Shown: positions 46,150 to 60,306 of the stretch, in pieces
Position numbering within the stretch: position 1 is the first letter of the stretch
Layout of the letters: every line of letters starts with the position of its first letter
Program-made: the position numbers and the translations under genes
Notes under the pieces: generated by a model
Told to the model about the DNA's origin: nothing
Database searches by the model: none
Seen by the model: only the letters and a program-made list of their open reading frames with translations
NCBI GenBank assembly: GCA_015680905.1
Contig: CM027381.1
Span: 60,764,501-60,828,500 of the forward strand
Source of the DNA: Coptis chinensis
Taxonomy: Eukaryota > Streptophyta > Magnoliopsida > Ranunculales > Ranunculaceae
Direction: 5' to 3'
Length of the DNA: 64,000 nucleotides

Positions 46150-47400
46150 GGAACCGATTTTGTGAATGACTCTACTTAGAGGAGGTCAACACCATCTCGG
46201 AGTCCACACCAATTATGGACCCGCTCGGTTTGCTCCATATCGATTACGAAGACTTGCTACCTAAGCAAGTCTTCATTACGCTAAAGATAAGGACACTTAT
46301 GAAACATCAGCCGGACATTCCGTCCACACCGGTCTTAAACCTCTTCCGGAGTTAAAATATATTCAACTTGATCCGGATGGTAGTCACCCGATAAATTATA
46401 TCTTCTCTGTTAACTAAGGATGAAGAGACATGTTTAATAAGGGTGATTAGGGAACATCGGTCTGCGATTGGTTGGTCCTTACTGACATGGGGCATTGACC
46501 CTAATGTGCGCACTCATCGTATCCATTTGGAGGATAGCGAAGACTTCTCATGAACCTCGGCGATCGGCGAACCACGCCATGAAAGAGGTGGTTAGGGAAG
46601 AAGTCTTTGCGATTACTCGATCTTGGGTATTATATACCCAATCTCCGATAGCGAATGGGTAAGTCCCATTCATGTAGTTCCTAAGAAATCGGGAATTACC
46701 ATGGTGCGTAGCGGGAAGGGTGACTATGTTGTCACTCAAGGTCCTATGAAATGGAGAATCTGTATTGATTCTGAGGGCGTTTAAATGCTATGACACGAAA
46801 GGATCACTTTCCCTTACCATTTATAGATCGGATGCTAGAGCGTCTGGCTGGTCATGCCTTTTATTGTTTCTGGATGGCTACTCGGCTATTTTCAGATTAT
46901 TATTGATATTGATGACCAAGAAAAGACAACCTTCACATGTCCCTTGGAACATATGCCTATAAGCGAATGCCTTTTGGCCTTTGTAATGCTCACGGTACCT
47001 TCCGTGATTGTATGCTTCATATATTTAGTGACATGGTAGAAGCTTTATGGAAGTTTTCATGGATGATTTTTCTATCTATGGAGACTCCTTCAATTTGTTT
47101 GTCTAACACGTCTAAGGTTTTGACGGTGTGAAGAAAAGAGCCTCGATTTTAAATTGGGAAAAGTGTCATTTCATGGTCAAAAGGGCATAGTACTAGGTCA
47201 TATTGTATCTAGTGATGGCATCGAAGTAGATAAAGCCAAACTAGATAAGATAGCGACCCTACCTAAACCATGGTTGTCAAAGTGAGATTAGAACCTTTCT
47301 AGGCCATGCGAGGTTTTTATAGGCGGTTCATTAAAGATTTTTTGAAAATAGCTAGGCCTTTAACTAACTTGCTTTTGAAGGATGCAATCTTTGATTTTAA
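46150..47400 (+). pseudogene. Reverse transcriptase of copy D, Athila-like (fossil)
   Basis: Recognised blocks in order are I-I-Y-P-I-S-D-S-E-W-V-S-P, V-V-P-K-K-S-G, D-H-F-P-L-P-F-I-D, L-A-G-H-A-F-Y, R-M-P-F-G-L-C-N-A and a F-M-D-D-F-S-like catalytic motif near 47060. Order and wording fit Ty3/gypsy RT of the Athila group. It is broken in several places. Confidence 0.8.
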
Positions 47401-47890
47401 TTTTAAGCGTAAAAGCGGGCTTTTGAAACCTTAAAAGCCCCTAACCTTGCACCTATTATCTGACCTCTGATTGGTCTAAACCTTTTGAACTCATGTGTGA
47501 TGCTAGTGACTATCGGTTAGTGCTGTCTTGGGGGAGAAAATAGATAATAAGTCCACGGTTATTTATTATGCTAGTAAAACATTAAACGACGCTCAACGGA
47601 ATTATACAACTACTGAAAAAAGAATTCTTAGCTGTCATTTTATGCTTTAGATAAGTTTTGTCCTTATTTGGTTGGTTCTAAAACTTTAGTTTACCGCGGA
47701 CCATGCAGCCTTAGGTACCTTCTTGCAAAGAAGGATGCTAGCAGAGATTAATCCGATGGATTCTTCTCCGCAAGAATTCACATTAGAAATAAAGGACAAA
47801 GAGGGGTCAGCGTAGTTGCCGACCACTTATCTAGACTTACAAATGGCGATAGTAGTGATTACGAGTCCATACGGACTCTTTTTTCACGAT
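47401..47890 (+). pseudogene. RNase H region of copy D (fossil)
   Basis: It follows RT directly and shows M-C-D-A-S-D-Y, then the words for Y-Y-A-S-K-T-L and a later D-H-A-A-L stretch, as in Ty3/gypsy RNase H. This domain removes the RNA template during reverse transcription. It is broken. Confidence 0.7.
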
Positions 47891-49220
47891 GAGCATCGTA
47901 TGCTATTTTTTCATCACCATGGTATGCGGACATCGTAGTAAATTATTTAGCGGCTGATGTTATGCCTTATAATTGGTCAAGAAATGAATGTAAGAAGTTC
48001 TTGGCGAGTCAAGATATATACTCTTGGGATGAGCCCTACCTTTTTAAGTATTGTGCGGATCGATTATTCGTCGTTGCATTCCCGATTGGGAATATAATGA
48101 AGTTCTATCGTTCGCCATGACAAAGAGTGTGGTGGCCACTTTAGTGGAATGAAAACAGCAGCTTAAAGTTCTTCAATGTGGATTTTATTGGCCTACCCTT
48201 TTTAAGGATGCCCAAGTGCATTGCAAGGCGTGTATTAGTTGCCCAACAACTTGGGCCGAATCACTGGCGTAATATGATGCCATTAAATCCAATCTTAATA
48301 GTAGAAATTTTTTGATGTTTGGGGTATTGATTTCATGGGCCCTTTCCCTATTTCCCACGGGTTATATTTATATTCTAGTTGCCGTGGACTATGTGTCTAA
48401 ATGGATAGAGGCCCTAGCTTGCGTAGCAATGACCATAAGACCGTTGTATTTTTATTAAAGAATATATTTTCACGTGGGTTTGGCATTCCTAAAGCCATCA
48501 TTAGTGATGGTGGAACACATTTTGCTTGAGTTGTTGCATCCCTAGTTAAAAAGTGGACGGAGTTACACACAAAATAGCAACTCCTTATCATCCACAAACT
48601 AGCGGACAAGTAGAAGTTTCTAAAGGGAAATCAAAAAGATTTTAGAAACAACGATAAACCCCGATAGGAAAGATCGAATTGAAGCGTCTATCGGATGCCT
48701 TATGGGCATATAGAACTGCTTTCAAAACTCCTATAGGTATGTCTCCCTTTAGACTTGTATTTGGGAAACCATGTCATTTGCCGTTGAATTAGAGCACCGT
48801 GCTCGTGGGCTATAAAAGCCTTAACTTCAATTTTGATGAGGCGGGCGTCAAAGCGCAAGTTACAATTAAATGAGCTTGAAGAAATCCGTAGCGATTCTTA
48901 CGATCTCGCTGAAGGATTATAAAGCCAACATGAAGCGTGTTCATGATAAGCATATCTTCGTAAAGAGTTTGTGGTCGGACAAAAGGTTTTGCTTTACAAC
49001 TCCCGTCTACATATTTTCCCGTGGAAACTAAAAACCGTTGGTGCGGTCCTTTTCACGGTGATGAAGTCACCCCTTACGGGCAATTACCTTGGTAAAATCC
49101 AAGGACAACGAGTACCTTTCAAGTTAATGGTCAGCGGTTAAAACATTTTCACGAACTTTTGTCCCACGATGTGGAGGAAGTCCTTTTACGGGATACTATC
49201 TATGAGGACTGACCTTGTCA
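47891..49220 (+). pseudogene. Integrase of copy D (fossil)
   Basis: The N-terminal part has W-D-E-P-Y-L-F-K-Y-C-A-D and an H-C-K-A-C-I-S-C zinc-finger piece near 48220. The catalytic core shows F-D-V-W-G-I-D-F-M-G-P-F-P near 48310 and V-D-Y-V-S-K-W-I-E-A near 48390. Near 48720 is [13 protein letters not shown]. This wording is typical of Ty3/gypsy. It is broken. Confidence 0.75.
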
Positions 49221-50219
49221 TTTGGTGTACTTACTTTCATTTCCATATCTTGATAAGTACACCATTCAGGTAACCGGGCCCTCCTATGGAGTGTGTGGTC
49301 TGTAAATCCGGATCCTAAGTCCACAGTTCACATAATTCCGTTTTTTCCACTTTCACATGTTTTTCGATTTTTGAGTCATGTTCCTATGGAGTGAATTATG
49401 TATTTATTGTTTTTCGTGTTTCTCATAATAAACAAATAAAATAAATTAAAATTCTTAAAAATCATAGACATAGCAATCCAACAAGTCTTGGGACTCTGAC
49501 TTTAAACGACCCACGTTGTAAACAAATTTTGTGTTTAAAATTTGTTTTGGGGTCAAGGAAATCAGTCTTTCCATCCGGATTGCTCGAACTTTCTAGTTGT
49601 GTTGTTTAGGTCCATTAGTATAGTTCATTGGGGTTGACGTCATCTAATTTAGTGTTCATTAGTTCGCATAACTTACGTCATGCACGCACTACGAGGCGTT
49701 TTCCACTATCTTATTAGTCACCCCCGGTCGGAATAGAGTAGTTTATGGATCATTGGATTGGAAATTCTCTCCTGATCATTTCCATATCTCATTCGGAAAG
49801 AATCGGACCGATAACGAAGCGGGAAATCTAGTTTGAAATTAGGCTTAAAATCGGCGAAAGTCGAAATATCTGAATTGGGCTTGGGGCAAACTTCACTCAA
49901 CCAATGGCGTAGCCCCTTTCCAAAAACAAATCGCGACCTTCATCTTCTCCAGCCGCTTGACACAAATTAAAATCCAAACCCTATCAACCAAAAAAATATA
50001 TATATATAATAAAAATAGAATACATCACAATAAGAAGACCACCCCGCCCATTGTGAAACACCAATCTTCCACACAATCCAACCGTTTCCACCAAGAAACC
50101 ACCCACCAATTCAAGTTTTGAACCTGCGCCGAACCTACCACCATAACCACCACTGTTGGTTTGGTTAGTTTTCATCAAACTCGAATCCACCACCATCTAC
50201 AAACCCCAAATCGGGTTCA
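49221..50219 (+). other. Non-coding region after pol in copy D
   Basis: It matches 34180-35200 of copy B, including the 'ggatcctaagtccac' block and a G-rich tract TTTGTTTTGGGG near 49540. No gene is supported. Confidence 0.5.
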
Positions 50220-51400
50220 AACTTCAATGGCGCTTACGACGTAGAATTCGGAAAAAGCGTTTTAAGCGATCGCGTTTAGTTCCAGCCATTTTATGCTTAT
50301 GAGAGATGTTTTAAGAGAAATTGGAGCGGATGTGGTATTCGACGGAGGATTTCTATCACTATGATTTGGTAGAACAGTTTTATAAGAAACGAAGTGGAGG
50401 GAAATAGGATTTTCATTAGGATAGCGAGGAGCGAGGAAGTTACGAGGCGGTTGTTGGTGAGCTATTAGGAATCACGCAGAACCAACCTAGATATCGACCA
50501 TTCGGGAACCCGATATCTGCAGGTTCTGTTTTGATGAAAGATACGGTCATAGAGGGTGAATACAATACAATATCTCATTGCGTTAAGCGGGACGACCACG
50601 AGAACCAATCAACTGGGCAGAGCTCGGTGGATTGGTAAAACGCCCTCGGGAAAGACAAAGTCACGCCGACATCGGACTTGGTGTCGCGACGTTCTCGGAA
50701 TTTGCAAACGAAGGAGTATAATTTCTGCATCCTTGATTTAATTTTGAATGTGATTAGAGGAGTGGGAAAGAGCCGGCCTCTTCCCGTATTGATCACTAAG
50801 ATTATGCTCTCATTTAGAGCCGCCGCTAGATCTGCTCCTATTAAGATCAAATTGCCTTCTAATGCAAGTATTTATAAGGAATGCATCCAAAAGACTTGGG
50901 CGTTGTCTGCGCAGAGAAGGAAGTTGAGTCGGATAATGTAGGGGAAGATATGACATGGTTGGTTGAGGATAATTTTGATAGTCATACTTCTAATTTAGAG
51001 CGAATGATAATATCGCAAACCGGTTTTGCGATGCGGTTATCGATATCGTGAAGATATTAGACATAGACAAATTGTAGCCGAAATAAGCAAAGCGAACCTT
51101 CGGACGAGTTGAAATGCTCGAAGGGGTCGGGGAAGATATCTTGTCCGACTTGGAGGTTATCCACAAGAATCACCAAGCCCGGTATGCCGTACTCAAGTGA
51201 GATGGAAGCCGGTAGCTTGTTCGGGATAGAGATGCTCACGACGATGCCACTTTCGTGGATGAGTCCTGTCTCAAACGAGTCCGAGAGGCATGGCGTCGTC
51301 GCCCTTGAGCCGGATGGCTCAAGCCATTCGTCACCAGCCGATCTCCATCTCAGGGGACCATCTTCTTCTGCGCCTAGGTGTTCACCATCGGTTATTGTCC
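50220..51400 (+). pseudogene. First ORF after pol in copy D (fossil, unidentified)
   Basis: The counterpart of 35241-36330 in copy B. Two frames (50678-50941 and 51109-51468) hold parts of it. The product family is not recognised. Confidence 0.4.
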
Positions 51401-52109
51401 TGTTATTTTATCGTTTTTATTGTTTAGTTAGTGGAATTTTATTTCAAAGAGTTAGATTTAAATATTAAGTTGTTTGTTTTAGATTGCTTGGATTTCATAT
51501 TATTTTAATATAATTTATTTTGATCATCTTCGTAAGGTTGTCTTGGAGTAAAAGTTGAAAATAGTGGTAGCATGATATGTAGGAGAGTTTAGATACCCGG
51601 GTGGTTGTTAGGAAATCAAAACTATGGTTAGTTTCGGTTTGAGTTTGGCGATTTTCTATTTTCGAAAATTGCCTTAAAACAATTGGCAATTTGCCGATTC
51701 GTTTTGGAAACCCGGAACCTATTTAAACTTCCATCATACTACACTCACAACCCACACTACACACCACAATCATCTTTCACTTTTCCTCCAACCTTTTTCT
51801 TGTTTTTCTTAGAAACTCACTTTCGCACCTCTATGGCGCCAGCTACGCCAAGCAGCGACTTCTATATTATCGTAGAATCGAAAAATCCCTAGGCGCCAGC
51901 GCACAAGTAAGCGACCAGCGACCAGCTCAAACATCGAAATCGAAAAAATCGCGCCAGCTACCAAGTAAGAGCGACCGTGCTAAAACACTGTAATTTCAAA
52001 ACCCAAAGAGCGACTTCGCTTCTATAATGGCAGCGCCAGCCGCTCTCTCAAGAATCACGAAATTTTCGATTTTCGAGGTTCTTCCAGTTTTCGCAGCTAT
52101 TCTACAAGT

Positions 52110-53030
52110 AGTGTTGAGATGACACCACCTATAGTGATTCCCGAACAGTGTTTTGAAGACTTGATGGGAACCTATACCTATGGAGCATCGTTTAAAAGCG
52201 CCGGATGATCGCAATTAGGATGGCGGCATCTTCCGGTGAGTGATGACGATTCTTTTTCACCTAAGCTAACTGAATTCTTCTATAATAATATTACTTTTTT
52301 TGTACCCAAGAAGGAGAACAAAAAATTTTCCCTTACTATTGATGGTACGACTATGGAATTCAATAAACACTTGATAGCTTTGGTTTGGGATTGCCATTAC
52401 GACCCCTATGCACATGGGGATATATGACGATAACTCATACCTATATGAATATGCCTATTTCCATGAGTATTATGGGGAGGGTATTTAAAGATCATGGACC
52501 AAGACCAATATAACATCGCATACGGTAGCCTATCACTGAATGTAGGAGCCTAACCATGTTGTTCATCATGATGAACATTCTAGGGGAACGGCGGTTTATA
52601 CGCCAATAATACCGGGTGACGTTTTTCCTTGCTTTAGGCGAGGGACATCGTAGGTATGACATTCCCCGAAGTTTTAGTTGCTACTCTGAAGCGAGCCCAT
52701 ACCTTGAGGCATAAGTACCTTCTTATGCCTGTCTTGGTTTGCCGCCTTATGCGCGCTTGCCTACCCGTATTCTGTACACAGTACACAGATTGGGAAAGGG
52801 TCGAAATCATGAGACCCACCAATCGGTGGTAAGATCATTCGAGCCATGACTTGGCGGGATGGCAGGTGCAACCACATTTGGTTGCCCTTACACCCCATCA
52901 TACCAAATAACACACTAGAGAGGTTAGCACTAGTTGATGATACCACGTAAAGGCGTGGCAAGTTGTTATGGCATGGCAAGATGCGAAAGAACCTCATATA
53001 GAAGAGGAGGATGGCGAGTAGATCTTTGGG
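52110..53030 (+). pseudogene. Second ORF after pol in copy D, ATHILA ORF-1-like (fossil)
   Basis: The counterpart of 37150-38100. The frame at 52236-52427 has F-Y-N-N-I-T-F-F-V-P-K-K and F-N-K-H-L-I-A-L-V, in the same place as F-Y-N-N-C-I-F-F-E-R in copy B. Between 51401 and 52109 lies the non-coding block found at 36400-37150 in copy B. It is broken. Confidence 0.5.
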
Positions 53031-54873
53031 GTGCGGGTAAGTTTTAGTCAAGTTAGTGTCTGCTTATGTCCCAAGCAATTTCATTCTGTTACCTCATAAT
53101 GGGTGGAACTCTTATAGAGTTCGTCGGTTTTATTTCCTATATTAGACGTTCTAACATTGTTTTGCGGATGTTTTACAGATTTTCACGCGTTTCAATGGTA
53201 TTTTTCCTACCCTCTTTATTTAAATGCTTTGAGGACAAAGCATGCTTTTTGTTTGGGGGCATAGAAACACGTGTAATTAAGACATCTGTTAGGATATAGA
53301 TAGGTATAATATGCACTTGTTTTCTAGTTAAAATTTCAAAACTCAAAAATAAAAATAAAAAGTATGCTATACACTTAGGAATATTGGTATTGTTTTCTTT
53401 CTCTATGCTCTTAACAATCTAGAAGTCTCAATGAAGCTTTTGCATCGGAATAATAGTTAGGAACTTAGGTTAATATGTAGGTAATAATCTTTGCATCTAT
53501 CTATAAATATATTACATGAGTATCTATGATTGTTTGGCGATGAAGTTTTGAAATCTAGGCTAGAGTACTTATTCTACAAATCCTGTGAGAATATAGCCTA
53601 AAGCCTTATATGAGTGAAACATTTGAGAAATGACATAAGGGAGAAGTAAAATCCGGATAGAGAAATCACACGTCCACTTGCTTGATCACTAAACCATATC
53701 CTAAGCGAGAATTTAGGCCCTCTTTGGATCGATATAGCCAGAAATTCAAACCTATGAATTATTGTCCGCTAGTAAGCCCCCTCGAGCCTTTCTTTAGCCT
53801 TCCATAAACCACAATTCCTTTACCCCCATTACAAAAACAAAACAAAATAAAAAAAATAATAATAAATCAACCTACCCAATCTAGAATAAGTCTGAGAATA
53901 GAATGAGTGAAGAAAGAAGAAGAGAAAAACCTGTGTAAACAAAAGTTAGTTAATTGCTTCAGAAAATAAAGAAAAGAAGTTTCCATCCAAAGAAAAGAAA
54001 AAAAAAATAAAAAAAAAATAAAAAAAAATAAAAACTCCAAAAAAAAAACTAGAATAAAAGGAGTCAAAAGCCAAAGAAAAAAAAAAAAATATATATATAT
54101 ATATATATATGGCTAAGGATGGAAACAAAGTGTAGAAGCAAAAGTAAATAACAAGGTTTTCTCTAGTTACATAATATGAAGACTCTATTATCTAGGACTT
54201 GTCCTTTTTGAATATCCATTTCCTTCCTTCTTAAACCATCTCCTAATCCCCTTGAACACCTAATAAAGACCTCTAGCTCAATTAGCAATAGGTTAGTGGG
54301 ATAGTAAAGTGGCAGATGTATTTGATCGACCCGGCTTCCTTGTTGTCATTGAGATTGTAAGGTAAAGTGTGCCCACCTGACACCGGAGTAGCTTAAACTT
54401 GAGTGGAAAAATCAGAGTGGTTTTGTCTTGACATTTTTATGTGAGGACCTACTTTAGGGACGCTTATTCGAAGTTTTAAACGGACCCGCTATTACATTTC
54501 ATAGTATTACTCATTGTTATATGTTTATTTTAGATGATTGATTATTATGCATATATTAGCTTAGGGTTATTTGGGTTATTCTTATGTATTTGCTAGTGAG
54601 ACGTATAGATAGTTGAGACATGAATGAAAACAATAGTTTTATTTCTTAGTCGTTGTAGTATAGATGAAGTTTGTGAGTACCTTCATTTGGAAAACTCTCA
54701 CGAGGCTATAACTTCGTCCACTAGGGAATTCCTAGTGGTTTAAGGCCTTGTTGCATATGGTCAATGCAATCGCACTCAATGAAAAGAGAGTAGTTAGAAC
54801 TCCATTTTTTGGTCACTTATTCTAATTTCTCATCTTTGCTTGAGGACAAGCAAAATCTTTGTTTGGGGTGGTT
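53031..54873 (+). other. 3' untranslated region of copy D
   Basis: Same layout as 38101-39955, with hairpins at 54718-54738 and 54835-54854 and the purine tract TTTGGGGTGGT before LTR 4. It includes an A-rich tract near 54000-54090 and an (AT)n microsatellite at about 54089-54110. Confidence 0.7.
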
Positions 54874-56231
54874 TGATAAGAGCCCAAAACTGTAGTTTTA
54901 ACCCCTTAATAATCATACTTGTTAGACCAATTATGTGAATAATAAGTAAGAGTTAATACTGATTACGTGTGTTTTTATGCATTTCAGGGCTTCAAAGTCC
55001 ATTATGCAGAAATGTGCCACATTAGCGAGATAAAGGAGCAAAAAGCCGGTGAGAACTTCCGAATGCCATATCTTTGGACTCAGACCTCCGAATTGGGCCT
55101 ACCTTATGTCAAAACGACCGGATCGGAAAAGAGCTTTGCAATGGTCCAAGACTTGACCCAATCAGAGGAGCAGAAGTGGACGAAAAGTCTGTGGAAGCCA
55201 ACTGCAGCTGAAGAGGCCTTTTTGATTTGAAAAGATTGGGTTTTGGGCCCGATTTCTCGGCCCAAACCATGGCTCCAAGCCCATGCACGAATTTTGGATC
55301 TGGATGTATAAAAACAAAAGCTTAGCTCTTTGTTAATGGTAGCTAGTTAGACCTAAATTAAGATATAGAATTCTAGATCTAGTTTTATTAATTAAATTAA
55401 GTTTTAGTTCCATTTAAATTCTTGTTTTAGATTAAATCTCTCGAATCATTGTTCTTGATTGATTAGATAAATAAAGTAGTATTTTTATCAAGTTTGAATT
55501 TTGTCATTTCAGTATAGATCTAATTTCAATTCTTGTTCCTATTTCATTCCACCATTAAGTTAGATTCATTATTGTTCAAATTAAGTAAATCTAAATTTCT
55601 TACATTATGTTTAGTTTAGATTCAATGGGAAATGTTAGATTGATGATTCAAGGCTAAACCTCCATTAGAGGGGTTGATGAAGCCTTGATGAAAACTTAGT
55701 TGTTTAGTATAGAAACGTTTTAGCATCTATTCCACTCTAGAAGGTCGTGTTTCGCCATGAGAATGGGTGGGCGACCTCACATGCTAGTTAGTACTTGGTA
55801 GAAATTCCATGAACACTAGGGATTAGACTCGGAATTCTTGCCGTGAAAACGTAAGAATCGAGATACCACAATCTGTACTAGGTCATTAAGTTGGATTCGA
55901 GGTGGATTCAATTCCCCTCTAATTCCTTTATCTAGAGTCAAACAATAGTATTTCCATAGCATTTGTAGTTAATTTCTAGTAATCATCTTAATTAAGTATC
56001 GTAGTATAATATTTCGTAAAGCTCTCATTGACTTAAGAGCGACTAGTTAGACTTAGAAAACAATCCATGCTAGGGAACTAGGAGTGGAACGAACTTCGTA
56101 CTCCATTTAGTGCAATTCGCATAGAGAGTAGAAGCTTTGATAATCAACCACGTAAAATAATAGTTCTAGTTTACTTACGTTGTGAATTCATAGTTCATTT
56201 CGTAGGTAGACTATTCATTATATAGTTATCA
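54874..56231 (+). mobile_element. Array LTR 4 (1358 bp)
   Basis: It runs from TGATAAGAGCCC to GTTATCA. The TATA box is gtataaaaac (near 55306) and AATAAA is near 55470. The left side abuts the purine tract; the right side joins directly into the end of a second ORF after pol. Confidence 0.8.
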
Positions 56232-58284
56232 CCCACCAATAGTATTATTCGATCTTTCCGTGCAATGACTTGGCACTGGTGGAGGATACAACCTCATCAA
56301 GTTGCACCCTACACCCCGTCAGACCAAGTGGCTCTTAATAGGTTAGCAATAATAGATGATAAATGGCGGAAGCCCGACAAATTATCATGGCATGGCAGAC
56401 TAAAGGAACCTCACTTCTTTATAGAAGAAGAGGATGAGGAAGATGATGAGTAATGTGGGAGATAAGATAAGTTTTCATTCTAGTTAGTGTCTGCTTATGT
56501 CTCAAGCAATTTCATTCTTGTTAACCTCATAATGGGCGAACTTCATTATAGAGTTGCGTCGGTTTTTATTTCCTATGTTAGTATGCGTTCTAACTTTATT
56601 TTTTGCAGATGTTCACAATTTCACACGCGTTTCAATGGTATTTTTCTTACCCTCTTTATTTACAATACTTTGAGGACAAAGCATGCTTCTTGTTTGGGTG
56701 GGGGGCATAGAAACACGTGTAATTAAGGCATCTGTTAGGATATAGATATGTATAATATGCATTTGTTTTCTAGTTAAAATTTCAAAAATTCAAAAATATA
56801 AATAAATAAGTTCATGCTATACACTTAGGAATATTGGTATTGTTTTCCTTCTCTATGCTCTTAACAATCTAGAAGTCTCACGTAGCTTTTGCATCAGAAT
56901 AATTGTTAGAAACTTAGGTTAATATGTAGGTAATAATCTTTGCATCTATCTATAAATATATTACATGAGTATCTATGATTGTTAGCAGTAAGTTTCTGAA
57001 ATCTAGGCTAGAGTACTTATTCTACAAATCCTATGAGAATATAGCCTAAAGCCTTATATGAGCAAAATATTTGAGAAATGACACAAGGGAGAAGTAAAAT
57101 CCAGATAGAGAAATCACATGTCCACTTGCTTGATCACTAAACCATATCCTAAGCGAGAATTTAGGCTCTCTTTGGATCGATATAGCCAGAAATTCAAACT
57201 TGTGAATTATTTTCCGCTAGTCGCCCCTCTGAGCCTTTCTTTAGCCTTTCATAAACTACAAATCCTTTACCCTGTTACAAAAACAAAACAAAATAAAAAA
57301 TTCAACCTACCCAATCTAGAATAAGTCTGAGAATAGAATGAGGAAGAAAGAAGAAGAGAAAAACCTGTGTAAACAAAAGTTAGTTAATTGCTTCAAAAAA
57401 TAAAGAAAAGAAGTTTCCATCCAAAGAAAAGAAAAATAAAAACAGAAATAAAATAAAAACTCCAAAAAAAAAAAAAATAGAATAAAAGGAGTCAAAAGCC
57501 AAAGAAAAAGAAAAAAATATGGCTAAGGATGGAAACAAAGTATAGAAGCAAAAGAAAATAACAAGGTTTTCTCTAAGTTACATAATATGAAAGCTCTATT
57601 ATCTCAGACTTGTCCTTTTTGAATATCCATTTCTTTCCTTCTTAAACCATCTCCTAATCCCCGCAACACCTAATAAAGACCTCTAGCTCAATTAGGAATA
57701 GGTTAGTGTGATAGTAAGTGGCAGATGTGTTTGATCGACTCCGGTTTCCTTGTTGTCATTGAGATTGTAAGGTAAAGTGTGCCCACCGCATTAATTGGAG
57801 TAAATGGAACTTGAGTGGAAAAATCAGTGTTGTATCTTGACTATTATTGTGAGAACCTATTTAAGGGCTTTATTCGAAGTTTCAGAAACGAACCTGCTAG
57901 GCATTTCATAGTATTACTCATTGTATATATGTTTCTGTAGATGATTGATTATTATGCATATATTAGCTTAGGTTTAGACTTGATTACTCTATATGCATTG
58001 CTAGTGAGAGGTATAGTTAATTTAGAGCATGAATAAGGAAACAATAGCTTTATTTCTTAGTCGATTTGTAGTATAGATGAAGTTTGTGAGTACCTTCACT
58101 GAAAAACTCTCTCACGAGGGTTATAACTTCGTCCACTAGGGAATTCCTAGTGGTTTAAGGCCTTGTCAGATATGGTTAATGCAATCGCGACTCATAAACG
58201 AGTAGATAGAACTCTATTTTTGGTCACTTATTCTAATTTCTCATCTTTGCTTGAGGACAAGCAAAATGCTATTTGGGGGTGGTT
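56232..58284 (+). other. Copy E: end of the second ORF after pol and 3' UTR (fossil)
   Basis: The sequence from 56232 matches copy B from about 37890 onward ('cacccaccaatagtattat', then C-x-x-x-P-S-D-Q-V-A-L-N-R-L) and continues through the whole 3' UTR to the purine tract. Hairpins lie at 58133-58153 and 58246-58265. Nothing 5' of the last quarter of that ORF is present. Confidence 0.7.
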
Positions 58285-59820
58285 TGATAAGAGCCCAAAA
58301 CTGTAGTTTTAAGCCTGTAACAATCATACTATTAGACCAATTATGTGAGTAATAATTAAGAGTTAACACCGACACGTGTTTTATGCATTTCGGGTTTCAA
58401 AGTCCATTATGTGCGTAAATGTGCCACTTTAGCGAGATAAAGGAGCAAAGGTCGGTTACTAAGGAGTTCTGTGATTAAAGGCCAAGATTCAAGAAGACAA
58501 AGCCTTTCTAAAGCCCCGGCCAAAAGCTGAAAAGTCGACGAGGGGTAAACAAAGACAAAAAAGTCAGCAGAACTTCCGAAGGCCATATCTTTGGACTCAG
58601 ACCTCGGAATGGGACCTACCTTATGTCAAAACGACCGGCTCGGAAAGAGATTTCCAATGGTCTAAGCCTTAATCCAATCAGAGGAGTAAAAGCAGACGAA
58701 AAGTCTGTTGAAGCTAACTGCAGCTGAAGAGGCCTTTTTGGACTGAAAGAATTGGGTTTTGGGCCTGATTCTCTGGCCCAAAACATGGCTCCAAGCCCAT
58801 GCACGATTTTTGGATCTGAATGTATAAAAACCAAAGCTTCAGCTCTTTGTTAATGGTAGATAGTTAATGGTAGATAAGAGGTTAGAAAATAAAAGTAGCT
58901 TAGAATAGAAAGTAGCCATTAGAATAGTTTCTAGATCTAGATTTAATTCTTTATGTTAAGTTTAGTTTCCAATCCAATTCTTGTTTTAGATTAAACTCTA
59001 GAATCATTATTCTTAATTAGATTGATTAATAAAATAGCTGGTTTGTTAATTTCGATTCTTGTCATTTACATTTGTGTTAGATCTGATTTCATTTATTCCT
59101 TGTTATTCAATTCTTAGTTATTAATTAGATTTTAATTATTATTTAATTTAGATTAGTAAATTTCAATTCTTTATATTATGTTTAGTTTTAATTTAATCGG
59201 AAATGATTGCGTAATGATTCTCGGCTAAACCTCCATTAGAGGGGGTTGAGAAGCCTTGATGAAAGCTTGATTCCGATTATCGTAGAGTCGTCGCAATTTC
59301 CTTTCCACTCTAGAAGCGATTAGTTCACCATGAGAATGGGTTTAATCGTTCACATGCTAGTTATGAATTGGTAGGAATGTCATGTGTAATAAGGGATTAG
59401 GAATAACCATATTATTCTGCGAAGCAGTTCAATTCGGATTACAACGATTCGTCGTTAGTAGGATTAAGTGGAGTTAAGGTGGAATCAATCCCCCTCTAAC
59501 TCCTTATCATAGAATCAACGTAGCATTCCCATAGTTATTTTGATAATCGACTAGTTGCATCTTGTGGGTAGTTGCATCGTAGTCTAGTTGCCACTTCGTA
59601 AATCTCTCATTAGACTTAAGAGTTAAGAGTACTTATACGAAATGAACATGAACATGTGGAAGGACTAGGAGTGGAACGAACTTCCTACTCCACTATATCT
59701 CATAGGATTGAGAGTAGAATCTTTGATAAACATATAGGATCATAAGATAGTTTTAGTTTACTTACGTTTTGAGTTCATCGTTCATTTCGTAGGTAAACTA
59801 TTTCATTTTATGCTTTATCA
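58285..59820 (+). mobile_element. Array LTR 5 (1536 bp)
   Basis: It runs from TGATAAGAGCCC to TTTATCA and is the longest LTR of the set. The first 500 bases keep a segment (58440-58560) that LTRs 2, 3 and 4 lack but LTRs 1 and 6 and the solo LTR have, so it belongs to the longer subfamily. Confidence 0.8.
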
Positions 59821-60306
59821 AGTAGCGAAACTTGAGCGGGAAAATCAGAGTGTTTGTATCTTGACTTATATGTGAGAACCTACTTAAGGTCGCTATTCCG
59901 AGTTTTCAGAAACGAACCTGTTACTGCATTTCATAGTATTACTCATTGTATATATGTTTATTGTAGATGATTGATTATTATGCATATAGTAGCTTAGGTT
60001 TCGACTTGATTATTCTATATGCATTGCTAGTGAGATGTATAATTAATTTAGAGCATGAATAAGGAAACAATAATTTTATTTCTTAGTCGTTGTAGTATAG
60101 ATGAAGTTTGTGAGTACCTTCACTGGAAAACTCTCACGAGGCTAGAACTCGTCCACTAGGGAATTCCTAGTGGTTTAAGGCCTTACTGCATATGGTAAAT
60201 GCAATCGCACTCAGCTAAACGAGAGTAGTTAGAACTCCATTTCTGGTCACTTATTCTAATTTCTCATATTTGCTTGAGGACAAGCAAAATGCTGTTTGGG
60301 GTGGTT
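59821..60306 (+). other. Copy F: last 0.5 kb of a 3' UTR (fossil)
   Basis: It matches copy E from about 57798 onward. It holds both conserved hairpins (60153-60173 and 60269-60288) and the purine tract. It is the shortest internal piece in the array. Confidence 0.7.
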